From a bacterium (GTDB lineage Bacteria; Deinococcota; Deinococci; Deinococcales; Deinococcaceae): 64,000 nt of DNA. The notes beneath the pieces were generated by a model. It was not told the origin of the DNA, did not search any database, and was given only the letters and a program-made list of their open reading frames with translations. Location: NCBI GenBank assembly GCA_021810505.1, contig JAJZIR010000001.1:124001-188000 (forward strand). Reading direction: 5' to 3'. How positions within the stretch are numbered: position 1 is the first letter of the stretch; each line of letters opens with the position of its first letter. Shown in pieces: positions 42,668 to 53,270 of this stretch. Position numbers and translations under genes: made by a program.

Positions 42668-43816
42668 TTGAAAATCACGTCTCTGACCACCTATAGGGTC
42701 CCACCGCGCTGGCTGTTCCTGAAATTGGAGACCGATCAGGGGGTGACCGGTTGGGGGGAGCCGGCTCTGGAGGGCCGGGCGAGGACGGTAGAGTCGGCCG
42801 TGTACGAGCTCTCCGCCTACCTGATCGGCCGCGATCCCGAGGACATCGAGGACATCTGGCAGACGCTGTACCGCGGCGGCTTCTACCGAGGTGGCCCGGT
42901 GCTGATGAGCGCCATCGCTGGGATCGATCAGGCGCTGTGGGACCTCAAGGGCAAGGCCCACGGCTTGCCGGTCTGGCAGATGCTGGGCGGCGCGGTGCGC
43001 CGAGATATCCAGGTCTACTCTTGGATCGGGGGGGACAGGCCCTCCGAGGTAGCGGAGGCAGCCAGGGAGCGGCAAGGCGCTGGCTACCGAGCGGTCAAGA
43101 TGAACGCCACCGAGGACTTGCACTACCTGGACAGCTACGCCAAGGTCGACGCGGTCCTCTCCCGAGTACAGGCGGTGCGCGAGGCGGTGGGGCAGGACTT
43201 CGGCGTGGCGCTGGACTTCCATGGCCGAGTGCACCGGGCTATGGCGAAGGTGCTGCTCAGCGAGCTGGCCCCTTACCGCCTGCTCTTCGTGGAAGAGCCG
43301 GTGCTCCCCGAGCACCACGAAGCTCTGGTCGAATTGGCTGCCCGCAGCAGCGTTCCTATCGCCTTGGGCGAGCGCAGCTACAGCCGCTGGGATTTCAAGG
43401 AGATCCTCAGGCGGGGCGGTGTGGACGTGTTGCAGCCTGACCTATCCCATGCCGGCGGTATCAGCGAGGTCAGAAAAATCGCGGCTATGGCTGAGGCCTA
43501 CGACGTGGCTTTGGCCCCGCACTGCCCGCTGGGGCCGGTCGCCCTGGCTGCCTGCCTACAGCTGGACGCCTGCACCCCTAACGCCTTCATTCAAGAGCAG
43601 AGCATGGAAATCCACTACAACGAGGGTCTAAAACCCACCGATTACTTGGCCGATCCCGCGCCGCTGCGCTTCGTGCAGGGGCGTGCAGCGCTGCCGACTG
43701 CCCCTGGGCTGGGCGTCACCGTGAATGAGGAGGTGGTCCGGGCGGCCTCCGAGGGCGCTCCGGACTGGAAGAACCCCCTGTGGCGCAACCGCGATGGGAC
43801 GGTGGCGGAGTGGTGA
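42668..43816 (+). CDS. dgoD: D-Galactonate dehydratase
   Basis: Dehydrates D-galactonate to 2-dehydro-3-deoxy-D-galactonate. The 382-residue enolase-superfamily enzyme closely follows E. coli DgoD: ITSLTTYRVPPRWLFLKLET, GFYRGGPVLMSAIAGIDQAL, VALDFHGRVHRAMAKVL with the general-base region, metal ligands within LLFVEEPVLPE and ALGERSYSRWDF, and LAPHCPLGPVALAACLQLD. The C-terminus NPLWRNRDGTVAEW also matches. The start is TTG 42668, with AGGGGGG upstream. Confidence 0.95.
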   Translation: MKITSLTTYRVPPRWLFLKLETDQGVTGWGEPALEGRARTVESAVYELSAYLIGRDPEDIEDIWQTLYRGGFYRGGPVLMSAIAGIDQALWDLKGKAHGLPVWQMLGGAVRRDIQVYSWIGGDRPSEVAEAARERQGAGYRAVKMNATEDLHYLDSYAKVDAVLSRVQAVREAVGQDFGVALDFHGRVHRAMAKVLLSELAPYRLLFVEEPVLPEHHEALVELAARSSVPIALGERSYSRWDFKEILRRGGVDVLQPDLSHAGGISEVRKIAAMAEAYDVALAPHCPLGPVALAACLQLDACTPNAFIQEQSMEIHYNEGLKPTDYLADPAPLRFVQGRAALPTAPGLGVTVNEEVVRAASEGAPDWKNPLWRNRDGTVAEW

Positions 43817-44691
43817 AGCTTTCGGCGGGCCAGCTGCGCGAGCGGATCCTGTCTGAAGTGGCGGGGACTGATCTCCCGGCGGGGATGGTGGCGCTCTGGA
43901 GCTTGGGGAACGTGGGGTTCTTGATCAAGGGCGCAGCGAGGGATGGCCTGTTGGCCATCGACCCTTACCTGAGCGACGCCATCCAGGCCGCTGACCCCAC
44001 CACCGAGTTCGTGCGCGCCTTCCCGCCACCGCTGGCACCGGGAGATCTGGGGCAGGCCAGGGCGGTCCTGATCAGCCATGAGCACGACGACCACTTGGAC
44101 CCAGCCACCCTCGCTGCGCTGGTACCGCTGGGGGTAGAGCTGGTGGTCCCGGGCGCCCTAGCTGCCTCTCTGGCCGACCGCTTTCCGCGAGCTAGGCTGC
44201 TCAAGGCCAAGACCGGAGTTCCCCTGGAGCTGGGCCGCCTGCGCATCTGGCCGTTGCGGGCGGAGCACCCCGAGTACCGCGAGGACCCCTCGGGCTATCC
44301 CTACCAGCTCGGCTACGGCATCGAGGTGAACGGGGTACGGATCTACCACAGCGGCGATACCAGGCTCTCTGACGCCCTGTTGGAGAGCGTGGCCGCTTTC
44401 GGGCCGGATGTGGTGATGCTGCCGATCAACGGCGGCGACTACTTCCGGGAGCGCCGTGGCATCGCCGGCAACCTGAGTTTCCGCGAGGCCGCCGACCTGG
44501 CCTGGGAGCTAGGGGCTGCGCTGGTGGTTCCCCTGCACTACGATCTGTTTCCGAACAACCGCGATCGCCCCGCCCACTTCGTCGATTACCTGCTCGAGCA
44601 GTACCCTGAGCAGGCATTCCATATGTTCGCGGCCGGGGAGCGCTACCTCTATGCCAAGGCAGGACAGCCCGCCTGGTTGCCTCCTGCCTAG
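43813..44691 (+). CDS. UlaG-like metallo-beta-lactamase-fold hydrolase (possible lactonase)
   Basis: A 292-residue metallo-beta-lactamase-fold protein like UlaG (L-ascorbate-6-phosphate lactonase). Metal motifs are intact: SHEHDDHLD (near residue 97), HPEYRED, IYHSGDTRLSD (near 177) and LVVPLHYDLFPNN. In a galactonate operon it may hydrolyse galactonolactone, feeding DgoD, although the specific substrate is inferred from context. GTG 43813 overlaps the dgoD stop by 4 bases. It is the last gene of the unit. Confidence 0.8.
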   Translation: MKLSAGQLRERILSEVAGTDLPAGMVALWSLGNVGFLIKGAARDGLLAIDPYLSDAIQAADPTTEFVRAFPPPLAPGDLGQARAVLISHEHDDHLDPATLAALVPLGVELVVPGALAASLADRFPRARLLKAKTGVPLELGRLRIWPLRAEHPEYREDPSGYPYQLGYGIEVNGVRIYHSGDTRLSDALLESVAAFGPDVVMLPINGGDYFRERRGIAGNLSFREAADLAWELGAALVVPLHYDLFPNNRDRPAHFVDYLLEQYPEQAFHMFAAGERYLYAKAGQPAWLPPA

Positions 44692-45012
44692 CCTTGCTCT
44701 TTGGGGCGCTTCGCGGGCCCTAAGGGAGCGGCGCAGCTCAAAGCCGGTGCGGTTCTTTAGGGTTCGCGGGACCTGTAATGCTCGTGGGGTAGCTCCCTGT
44801 GGGTAGTAGAGAAGAGAGGCCGGCGGCGGCCTGCCCAGCGCCGAGTGAGGCTCCGCTGCCTGCAGCACCGGGGGCCCTGACATTCGCGTGGGTCACGGAG
44901 CGGCGCGAGACCTCCTTGCGCCTGCGCTCTCGGCGAACCCGGGACTCGACGCGGCTTCTCCCCCGGCCGCAGGGAGTGGACCACCCCAGGTCTCTTGGGC
45001 GCCGCCAGCCTC
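44692..45012. other. Convergent intergenic region, no gene recognised
   Basis: 321 bases between the UlaG-like gene (plus) and an ABC permease (minus). The open frames here have arginine- and proline-rich, non-protein-like translations. AGGCCG/CGGCCT (near 44818-44833) can form a short stem that might serve as a terminator. I see no tRNA or repeat. Confidence 0.4.
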
Positions 45013-45873
45013 CTAGAGATCCCTGCGCTCCAACCTCCAAGCTGCCAGAGCTAGCAGCAGTAGCAGGTAGCAGCCGGCCCAGATCAGGAACCCCTGGGCC
45101 GGAGCGTGGGTTCCGACCAGCGGGTTGCCGCCCAGACCGCGGCTGAGCTTCAGGGTGGCGGCGCTCTGCAGAAAATACGAGGTGCCCCGCCAGAGAGCGT
45201 CGCTGGGCAGGAGAAATTTGGTGATGGTGGCCAGGTGGACCAAAAGCTCGGTCCTGGTCAGCTGCCCCACGGTGGCCAGGACCCCGCCGACCCAGGCCAG
45301 CCCATAGAGCAGCACCACCACGACCCCGTTGGCCACGGTGCTGAGGCTGGTGCTCCCCAGCAGCGTCAGCGTGACCAAGAAGGCGATGTCCAGTTCCTGG
45401 AGCAGGCCGCCCAGCCAGGGATGGGGCGGAAGGAAGCCGGTGAGCAGCCGGGTCCCCCCGATCAGCACGATGTCCAGTAGGGCCATGAACAGCGCGCTCA
45501 TGGCCAGGTGCCCGCCCCACTTAGCCAGCAGGATCGAGCGGCGGTGCAGCGGCTTGGTCAAGATGGTCAGCAGAGTCCCGCTCTCCAGCTCCCCGGAGAG
45601 CGTTCCCACGCTGCCCAAGATAGCCACTAGGCTGGCCAGGAAGGTGGCCATGTAAAGCCCCATCACCAGAAGAAAGCCGTAGACCAGCTGCGGCCCCCCG
45701 CCCTGCACCGGCCCTCGGAGGTGGATGGCTGCGCTGCGCTGGGCCAAGGTCTGCTGCTGCAAGTGGACGCCGTAGAGGAACAAGGCGGCGAAGAGCACGC
45801 TCAGAGAACCCACCGCGAGCACGAAGCGCTTGCGGATGGCTTCGCGAAAAGTGAGTCGAAAGACTGCCGTCAT
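45013..45873 (-). CDS. ABC-2-type exporter permease
   Basis: A 286-residue membrane protein. It starts MTAVFRLTFREAIRKRFVLA, the usual amphipathic N-terminus of ABC-2 permeases, with helices near residues 20-40, 80-105, 125-155, 170-205 and 265-282. A Ser/Gly loop (SGELESGTLLTILTKPLHR) contacts the ATPase. ATG 45873 overlaps the ATPase stop (ATGA). The transported compound is unknown. Confidence 0.85.
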   Translation of the reverse strand: MTAVFRLTFREAIRKRFVLAVGSLSVLFAALFLYGVHLQQQTLAQRSAAIHLRGPVQGGGPQLVYGFLLVMGLYMATFLASLVAILGSVGTLSGELESGTLLTILTKPLHRRSILLAKWGGHLAMSALFMALLDIVLIGGTRLLTGFLPPHPWLGGLLQELDIAFLVTLTLLGSTSLSTVANGVVVVLLYGLAWVGGVLATVGQLTRTELLVHLATITKFLLPSDALWRGTSYFLQSAATLKLSRGLGGNPLVGTHAPAQGFLIWAGCYLLLLLALAAWRLERRDL

Positions 45874-46772
45874 CCGCTCGCTGCCATCAGCTGGACGAAG
45901 CGCTCTTCCAGGGTGGCCCGTTCCGGGACCAGCGCTAACAGCGCCGCTCCGGACCTCAGGACCGCTGGGGCCAGCTCCCCGATCCGTGCAGCCGGTAGGG
46001 TGAGCCACCAAGCCTTCCCCTCCCGGCGGGTGATCCGGCCCAGCCCCTCTAGCGCTGCTGCGAGCTCAGGGCTTTCCCCGGCGACCTCGAGGCGCACCGT
46101 GGTGATCTCGGCCTCCGGCGCCCGCAGATCAATGCACTCCAAGAGCCGGCCGCCTTTCAGGATCGCCACCCGGTCGCAAACTACCTCCACCTCGGAGAGC
46201 AGGTGGGAGTTGAGCAGAACTGCTGCCCCCCTGGACTTGAGCCAACCGATCACTTCCCGGACTCGGACCCTCCCTAGGGGGTCGAGCGCGCTGGTCGGCT
46301 CGTCTAGGAAGACGACCTTGGGGTTCCCTAGGATGGCCTGCGCCAGGCCGACGCGCTGCTGCATCCCCTTGGAGTAGCGCCGGACCGCCTCGCGCTCTCT
46401 CCCCAGCAGGCCCACCTGTTCCAGGGCTGCTCCGACCTCGCGGTGCAGCGCGGCCCCCTTCAGGCCCCTCAGGGTCCCGTGCAGCTCCAACAACTCCTGG
46501 CCGGTTAACCAATCGTGGAAGCGGAAGAGCTCGGGCAGGTACCCGAGCTCGCGCCGGCTGGCCGGATCGGTCGGCCGGCGGCCGAGCAGCCAAGCTTTTC
46601 CTGAGCTCGGCCGGGTTAGGCCCAAGAGCATCTTCAGGGTGGTGGTCTTGCCGGCGCCGTTGGGGCCCAACAGGCCAAAGACCTCCTGCTCGCGCACCTG
46701 CAAATTCACCCCACAGACCACCGAGCGACCGCCATAGCGTTTATGCAAATCGGCCGCGACCACCGGCTCCAC
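45870..46772 (-). CDS. ABC exporter ATPase
   Basis: A 300-residue ATPase of the DRA/CcmA-like exporter group, with Walker A LLGPNGAGKTTTLKML (near residue 33), LGYLPELFRFHDWLTG, signature RYSKGMQQRVGLAQAI (near 134), Walker B VVFLDEPTSALDP and H-loop LLNSHLLSEVE. The C-terminal 80 residues form an extra domain common in this group. The signature is YSKGMQQR, as usual in exporters. GTG 46772 is six bases after the stop of the SDR gene; longer in-frame readings overlap that gene. Confidence 0.9.
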   Translation of the reverse strand: MEPVVAADLHKRYGGRSVVCGVNLQVREQEVFGLLGPNGAGKTTTLKMLLGLTRPSSGKAWLLGRRPTDPASRRELGYLPELFRFHDWLTGQELLELHGTLRGLKGAALHREVGAALEQVGLLGREREAVRRYSKGMQQRVGLAQAILGNPKVVFLDEPTSALDPLGRVRVREVIGWLKSRGAAVLLNSHLLSEVEVVCDRVAILKGGRLLECIDLRAPEAEITTVRLEVAGESPELAAALEGLGRITRREGKAWWLTLPAARIGELAPAVLRSGAALLALVPERATLEERFVQLMAASG

Positions 46773-46777
46773 GCTGC

Positions 46778-47560
46778 TCAGCCCCCGTGGGAAAAGTCGG
46801 GATAGTCGGTCATACCGCCGTCGACGTAGACCGTGGTGGCGGTGACGTAGCTGGCTTGATCGGAGGCGAGGAAGACCACCATCTGGGCGATATCCTCCAC
46901 CTCGCCGATGCGGCCCAGCGGGATCTTGGTCAGCAGATCCTTCAGCCCCGCCGGATCGGACCAGACGTTCTGGTTGATCGGGGTGCGTATCGCCCCTGGG
47001 GCGACCGCCACCACCCGCACTCCATAAGGGGCGGCTTCTTGGGCCAGAGTCTGGGTCAGCATGCTGACGCCGGCCTTGCTGGCGGTGTAGGCGCTGTAGC
47101 CGCTCCAGGCGATGCGCTCGTGGACTGAGGTGATGTTGACGATCACGCCGCTCTTGCGCCCGACCATCCGCTGCAGCGCCTCCCTGGCGCAGAGGTACGG
47201 GCCGACCAAGTTGATCGAGATCACTCGCTGCCAGCTGCCGATGTCGGACTCCCAAGCCAGCTGCCTCCCCCCATCGATGCCGGCGTTATTGACCAGGATG
47301 TCGACCGGTCCCAGCTGCTGGTCGACCTGCCCGAACATGGCCGCTACCGCTGCCGGGTCAGACACGTCGGCGAGCACGGCGACCGCCTGACCCCCTTTGG
47401 CCTTGAGCGAGCCCACCAGCGCTTCGGCGGTTTCTGGATGCGTGACGTAGTTCACGGCGACCTTCGCCCCGGAGGCCGCCAGCCCGCGGGCGATCCCCTC
47501 GCCTAGACCCGAGTTACCGCCGGTGACCAACGCGACTTTGCCTGAGAGATCGATCTGCAT
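46778..47560 (-). CDS. SDR-family dehydrogenase, glucose 1-dehydrogenase-like
   Basis: A 260-residue short-chain dehydrogenase: VTGGNSGLGEGIARGLA, NNAGIDGG, Ser in VNITSVHERI, YTASKAG and PGAIRTPIN. The C-terminus VYVDGGMTDYPDF is typical of the glucose 1-dehydrogenase group. It could make gluconolactone, complementing the sugar pathways nearby, but the substrate is uncertain. A TAAGAC sequence lies seven bases before the ATG, an imperfect version of the leaderless -10 pattern. The ABC exporter genes follow. Confidence 0.87.
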   Translation of the reverse strand: MQIDLSGKVALVTGGNSGLGEGIARGLAASGAKVAVNYVTHPETAEALVGSLKAKGGQAVAVLADVSDPAAVAAMFGQVDQQLGPVDILVNNAGIDGGRQLAWESDIGSWQRVISINLVGPYLCAREALQRMVGRKSGVIVNITSVHERIAWSGYSAYTASKAGVSMLTQTLAQEAAPYGVRVVAVAPGAIRTPINQNVWSDPAGLKDLLTKIPLGRIGEVEDIAQMVVFLASDQASYVTATTVYVDGGMTDYPDFSHGG

Positions 47561-47570
47561 GCGCTCAGTC

Positions 47571-48533
47571 TTACCACTCCGGCGCGGCGCTGCGAAGGGG
47601 GGAGCGCCGGTAGTAGTACCAGACCCCCTTCCAGAAGCGGCTTAGGAACCCGCGCAGGCGCAGGTATTCCAATCCGGTAACTCGGGCCATCGCGGCGTGC
47701 CAGGAGGTGGCGTCCGGCAGTTCTTCCGAGAGGCCGCTGGCCACGGCGAAGGCGGGCGCGGGCGCGTCCAGCGACGCCATGACCCGCTTGAGCTGCCGGC
47801 GGTGGTAGGCGGCGATCTCCCTGGCCCGCTCCCCGGGGTGGTCTAGCGGCGGTCCGTGCCCCACCAAGGCAGCTTCGAGGCCCAGGCCCTGCACGGTGGC
47901 GAGGCTGATCAGGCAGTCGCCGAGGGGGTCTGGCCGCCCGGCGCGGAGGCCGACCCCCTAACCCGGCCCGAGGACATCGCCCAGGACCGCGAAACGCCTC
48001 TCCGGGCACCACAGCCCCAGGTGGCCGTCCTCATGGCCCGGGAGCGCTAGGACCAGATAGGTCGAGCCGCCTAGGGCCAAGGTTTGCCCCGGCCGCAGCC
48101 AGGAGACTTGGCCCAGCGGAGCCACCTGCCCTCTGATCTCCTCCTGCTCTCCGGAGATGGCGGCGATCCAGCGCTCCGGCAAGCCGTGCTCCCGCAGGTA
48201 GGTAGCCTGCTGTTCGGTCCGCTCAGATTCTTCCCAAGGCCACCGCCAGTCCCGCTCCAGCAAGAAGACCGCTGCGCCGCTGCGGGTTTGGATCCAGCCA
48301 GCCAAGCCCAGATGCCGGGGATGGGGATGGGTGACGATCACCCTGGCCACCTCGGAGAGGCTGCGCCCGCGCTCCTTGAGGGCGCGCTCCACAAGAGCTC
48401 TGGCTGTTGCGGTGTTCACGGCCGCGTCGATGATGGTCAGGGGGTCGCCGAAGTCGGTGGCGAGATTCACCGCCCAGAGGGGATGGGTGGTGGGGACTGC
48501 CAAGGTCTCCAAGGGGCTGCGGCTGGCCGGCAC
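47571..48533 (-). pseudogene. Metallo-beta-lactamase-fold hydrolase with in-frame stop
   Basis: The frame starting at GTG 48533 encodes a metallo-beta-lactamase-fold protein up to RRFAVLGDVLGPG, then meets TAG at 47960-47958. The same frame continues without change through RPDPLGDCLISLATVQGLGL and ALVGHGPPLDHPGERAREI to a normal-looking C-terminus at 47571, so a single nonsense codon splits one gene. The metal motif also reads VTHPHPRHLGLAG, with Arg where the family has Asp. A TAGCCT box (48544-48539) lies five bases before the GTG. TAG is a normal stop elsewhere in the window. It is probably a decaying gene. Confidence 0.75.
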
Positions 48534-48558
48534 GCGTCAGGCTAGCACGCGCTCGGAC

Positions 48559-48588
48559 TTGACAGCGGCGCCTCCCCGGCTCTAGACT
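48559..48588 (+). promoter_or_regulatory. Promoter of the SAM riboswitch-metYX unit
   Basis: TTGACA (48559-48564), 18 bases, TAGACT (48583-48588), identical in both hexamers and spacing to the promoter at 3028-3057. It ends 30 bases before the riboswitch. The minus-strand -10 of the broken hydrolase gene (48544-48539) lies just upstream, so the two promoters are back to back. Confidence 0.75.
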
Positions 48589-48618
48589 CCCTGCACCTGG
48601 ATGCCGCTGGCGCCCAGG

Positions 48619-48739
48619 CTCTTATCCAGAGCGGCGTAGGGATCTGGCCCTGAGACCGCCGCAGCAACCGGCCAACATAGCGGTACGGTGCTTCCCAGCC
48701 GACTGGTTCGCGGTCGCCCACCGGTCGGAACGATAAGAG
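48619..48739 (+). ncRNA. SAM-I riboswitch aptamer (S box)
   Basis: Closing helix P1 is CTCTTATC (48619-48626) paired perfectly with GATAAGAG (48732-48739). Between them are the conserved core elements: CAGAGCGGCGTAGGGAT, CTGGCCCTGAGACC, GCAACCGG and CGGTGCTTCCCAGC, plus a P4 arm CCGACTGG / CCGGTCGG. The order and junction sequences match SAM-I rather than SAM-IV. It would turn down metY and metX when S-adenosylmethionine is plentiful. Confidence 0.92.
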
Positions 48740-48751
48740 AAGGGACGCCTA

Positions 48752-51093
<2,342 letters not shown>

Positions 51094-51096
<3 letters not shown>

Positions 51097-51145
51097 AGGC
51101 GCTGCTGCAGCCAGGCCTTTAGAGGCGCTGCTGCAGCCAGGCCTT
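51094..51145. repeat. 26-bp tandem duplication across two converging stop codons
   Basis: Two exact 26-base copies lie head to tail at 51094-51119 and 51120-51145, each starting TAGAGGCGCTGCTGC. The metX stop TAG is the start of copy 1; the minus-strand lipoprotein gene ends with its TAA at 51121-51119, inside the junction. Each copy encodes AWLQQRL on the minus strand, so the ancestral stops probably overlapped before duplication. Confidence 0.9.
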
Positions 51146-53143
51146 GGCTGCGGGCGTCAGCGGGGTCCTGGAAGCCAGCGCCGCGTCTGCCCGCAGGGAA
51201 GCCTGATTGCGCGGGGGCAGCGGCCCCACATCCAGGGCGCTCAGATCGAGTAGGGAGAGTTCCTGCAGCACTCTGAGCGGTCGCCCAGCTTGCGGGAAGC
51301 CGATCTCGGCCGCCGGTCCGCCTTGACTGCCCAGCCACAGTCCACCCAGGCTGGCGGCCACCTGATCGCTGCGCCGCAGCCCGCGGGGTAGCGGGAAAGA
51401 CCCCATCACCTTACCCCCTGAGTTTACCTGCAGCAGCGCGCGCCGCCGCCTTTGGGCCAGGATCCAAAATAAACCCCGCCCCCTGCTCAGGCTGAGAAAG
51501 GTAGTTCGCCCCCCGCTCCGCAGCAAAGTTTTGGCTTTAGACTCGCCGGAGAGCAGCTCCAGGCGGTCCGGGGTGAGCAGGGCCAAGTCCCGGCCCAGCC
51601 AGGTCCCTCCCATGACCGGGGAGCCCGGAGCGCGCAGCACCTGCTTCCCCTGGGCGCTGCTCCCTAGTCCTCTCGCCCTCAGCGAGAGGACTAGGCCGCT
51701 GTGGTTCCAGAGGGCTAGTCGCCCTGCCCCGAAGGTAAACCCTATAGGCCGCAGCGGCAGCCGGACCCGGCGGCTGGGTCTCGGGTCTGGACCCTGCAGG
51801 TCGGCGGCGGTGAAACCGAATAGGCTGCGCCCCCCTGCGGACGTCCACAGCCGGCCAGCTCGATCGCTACCTAGCAGCCGGGCCGGCGGCCAACCCAGGA
51901 GCTGCGCCCTCCAGGCCCCGCTGGGCTGGGGGTACAGAGCGACTACCTCATCCTGCTCCGAGCTCTCCTGGACTAGAGCGATGAGTTGGTGCCGCCGGCG
52001 AGCCAGCGAGACGATCCTCCAGCTGGGGTGGCCCGGGTCCCAGAGGCTCGCGGCGGTCTCGCCGCGGAGCGCTCGGCCCGCCGCGTACAGCTGCTGTCGG
52101 GTGCCCAGCAGGGCCTGGATGCGTCCAGGTATCGGGCTCTTTCGGCGAAGGGGTTTCTCCCGATCGGCGTTGGCCAGCGCTCCGCCCGGGAAACCGAGTA
52201 GGCCGGTCTGGCCGGACACCCAGAGGGTTTGGTGGCCTGCTGCACCGCTGAGAGCCAGGCTGAGAACCGGACCGCTGTGGGAGATCAGAGCTCGCTGCAA
52301 TCCCCCTAAGGCCAGCTGAGAGGCATCTAGGAGAAACGCCCCCTCAGCGGTCCCCACCCAGAGCCCCCCGGAAGTGGTGGCCGCCAGGGCGGTGACTGCG
52401 CCGCGCGCGCCGGCCACCCCTACCGCCGTCGCTGCTGGCTGCGGGCCTCCGCTGGCCAGCTGCTGCGAGGTGAAGCCCAGCAGCTGCCCCCCCAAGGTAG
52501 CTACCCAAAGCTCACCTGAGGGGCTGAAAGCCAGCGCGCTGATGCCCGGTGCCGCTCCGGAGACCGCGAGCGTGAGGCCGCGCGGCCCACTGCTCCCCCA
52601 GAGCCGGATATTTCCCCTGGAGCTGGCTACCCATAGTTGCCCGCTCGGGCTTACCGCCAGGGCGGCCAGGTCCCGTTCGGGGAGATCGGGAATCCACAGG
52701 CTGCTGCGCCGCCCCTGCCCGGCGAGAGGTAGGGGGAAGACCGAGATCCCCCCCAGGCCAGAACTCCGCAGGACCCAGAGGGCTTGCTGGCGGGCGACGA
52801 GGTGGTAGCGCAGGGTGACGCTGGCGGTATGCTCGGCGAGAACTTCGACTGCCTGAGCCCGCGCGGTGTAGGTGCGCGTCTCGCTGGATCCCTGGCTGTG
52901 CACGGTGTGGCCGCGGATCTGATACTGCCCGGGGAGCAGCTTCTGCAGCAGGGTGTTGCCCTGCAGGTTGGCTTGGTAGCCCTGCGGTCCGCTCACCGAG
53001 ACCTGGGCGGCGGCCGAGGAGAGCCCGCTCACCGAGACCGCCAGCTGCCCGTTGCTGGGCTGGCTAGCTGGAAGCTCGCCGCCGCAGCCGACCAGGGACA
53101 GGGCGAGCAGGAGAGAGATGTATCCCCGGGGGGCGTACCACAT
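51119..53143 (-). CDS. Beta-propeller-like lipoprotein
   Basis: A 674-residue exported lipoprotein. The signal peptide ends in a lipobox, LSLVGC (Cys about residue 20). Residues about 30-115 look like a PEGA- or carboxypeptidase-regulatory-like beta domain (VSVSGLSSAAAQVSVSGPQG). The rest is made of repeating strands such as GELWVATLGGQLLGF and GGLWVGTAEGAFLLDA, as in sensor-type propellers that read out a ligand. Function is unknown. It is divergent from the PQQ-repeat protein gene and converges on metX. Confidence 0.75.
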   Translation of the reverse strand: MWYAPRGYISLLLALSLVGCGGELPASQPSNGQLAVSVSGLSSAAAQVSVSGPQGYQANLQGNTLLQKLLPGQYQIRGHTVHSQGSSETRTYTARAQAVEVLAEHTASVTLRYHLVARQQALWVLRSSGLGGISVFPLPLAGQGRRSSLWIPDLPERDLAALAVSPSGQLWVASSRGNIRLWGSSGPRGLTLAVSGAAPGISALAFSPSGELWVATLGGQLLGFTSQQLASGGPQPAATAVGVAGARGAVTALAATTSGGLWVGTAEGAFLLDASQLALGGLQRALISHSGPVLSLALSGAAGHQTLWVSGQTGLLGFPGGALANADREKPLRRKSPIPGRIQALLGTRQQLYAAGRALRGETAASLWDPGHPSWRIVSLARRRHQLIALVQESSEQDEVVALYPQPSGAWRAQLLGWPPARLLGSDRAGRLWTSAGGRSLFGFTAADLQGPDPRPSRRVRLPLRPIGFTFGAGRLALWNHSGLVLSLRARGLGSSAQGKQVLRAPGSPVMGGTWLGRDLALLTPDRLELLSGESKAKTLLRSGGRTTFLSLSRGRGLFWILAQRRRRALLQVNSGGKVMGSFPLPRGLRRSDQVAASLGGLWLGSQGGPAAEIGFPQAGRPLRVLQELSLLDLSALDVGPLPPRNQASLRADAALASRTPLTPAAKAWLQQRL

Positions 53144-53258
53144 CGGTGACCTCAGGTATCTGGGCGCATGCGCCTACGCCGATTCTGCCATGGATTCCCC
53201 CGATCCGGAAGCCCCCTGGGCTGAGCGTCGCCGAAGGGTAAGGCCCCCGCCCAGGCGC

Positions 53259-53264
53259 TATGCT
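53259..53264 (+). promoter_or_regulatory. -10 box of the leaderless PQQ-repeat gene
   Basis: TATGCT is followed by six bases and ATG 53271. It sets the start of the gene: the open frame extends upstream to 53052 but would then overlap the 5' end of the minus-strand lipoprotein gene. Confidence 0.5.
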
Positions 53265-53270
53265 CTGGGT

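Noticed and set aside
44692-45012. A tRNA gene (a GGTTCGCGGG segment was noticed)
   Set aside because: No matching acceptor, D or anticodon arms can be built around it.
45870-47255. Long 5' extension of the ABC exporter ATPase
   Set aside because: The extension lies antisense-like in another frame of the SDR gene and adds non-conserved Arg-rich sequence; GTG 46772 gives the normal N-terminus.
47958-47960. In-frame TAG as a recoded or readthrough codon (for example pyrrolysine)
   Set aside because: TAG ends many intact genes here (smpB, glnS, DeoR regulator, kinase), and no stem or special context follows. A nonsense mutation is simpler.
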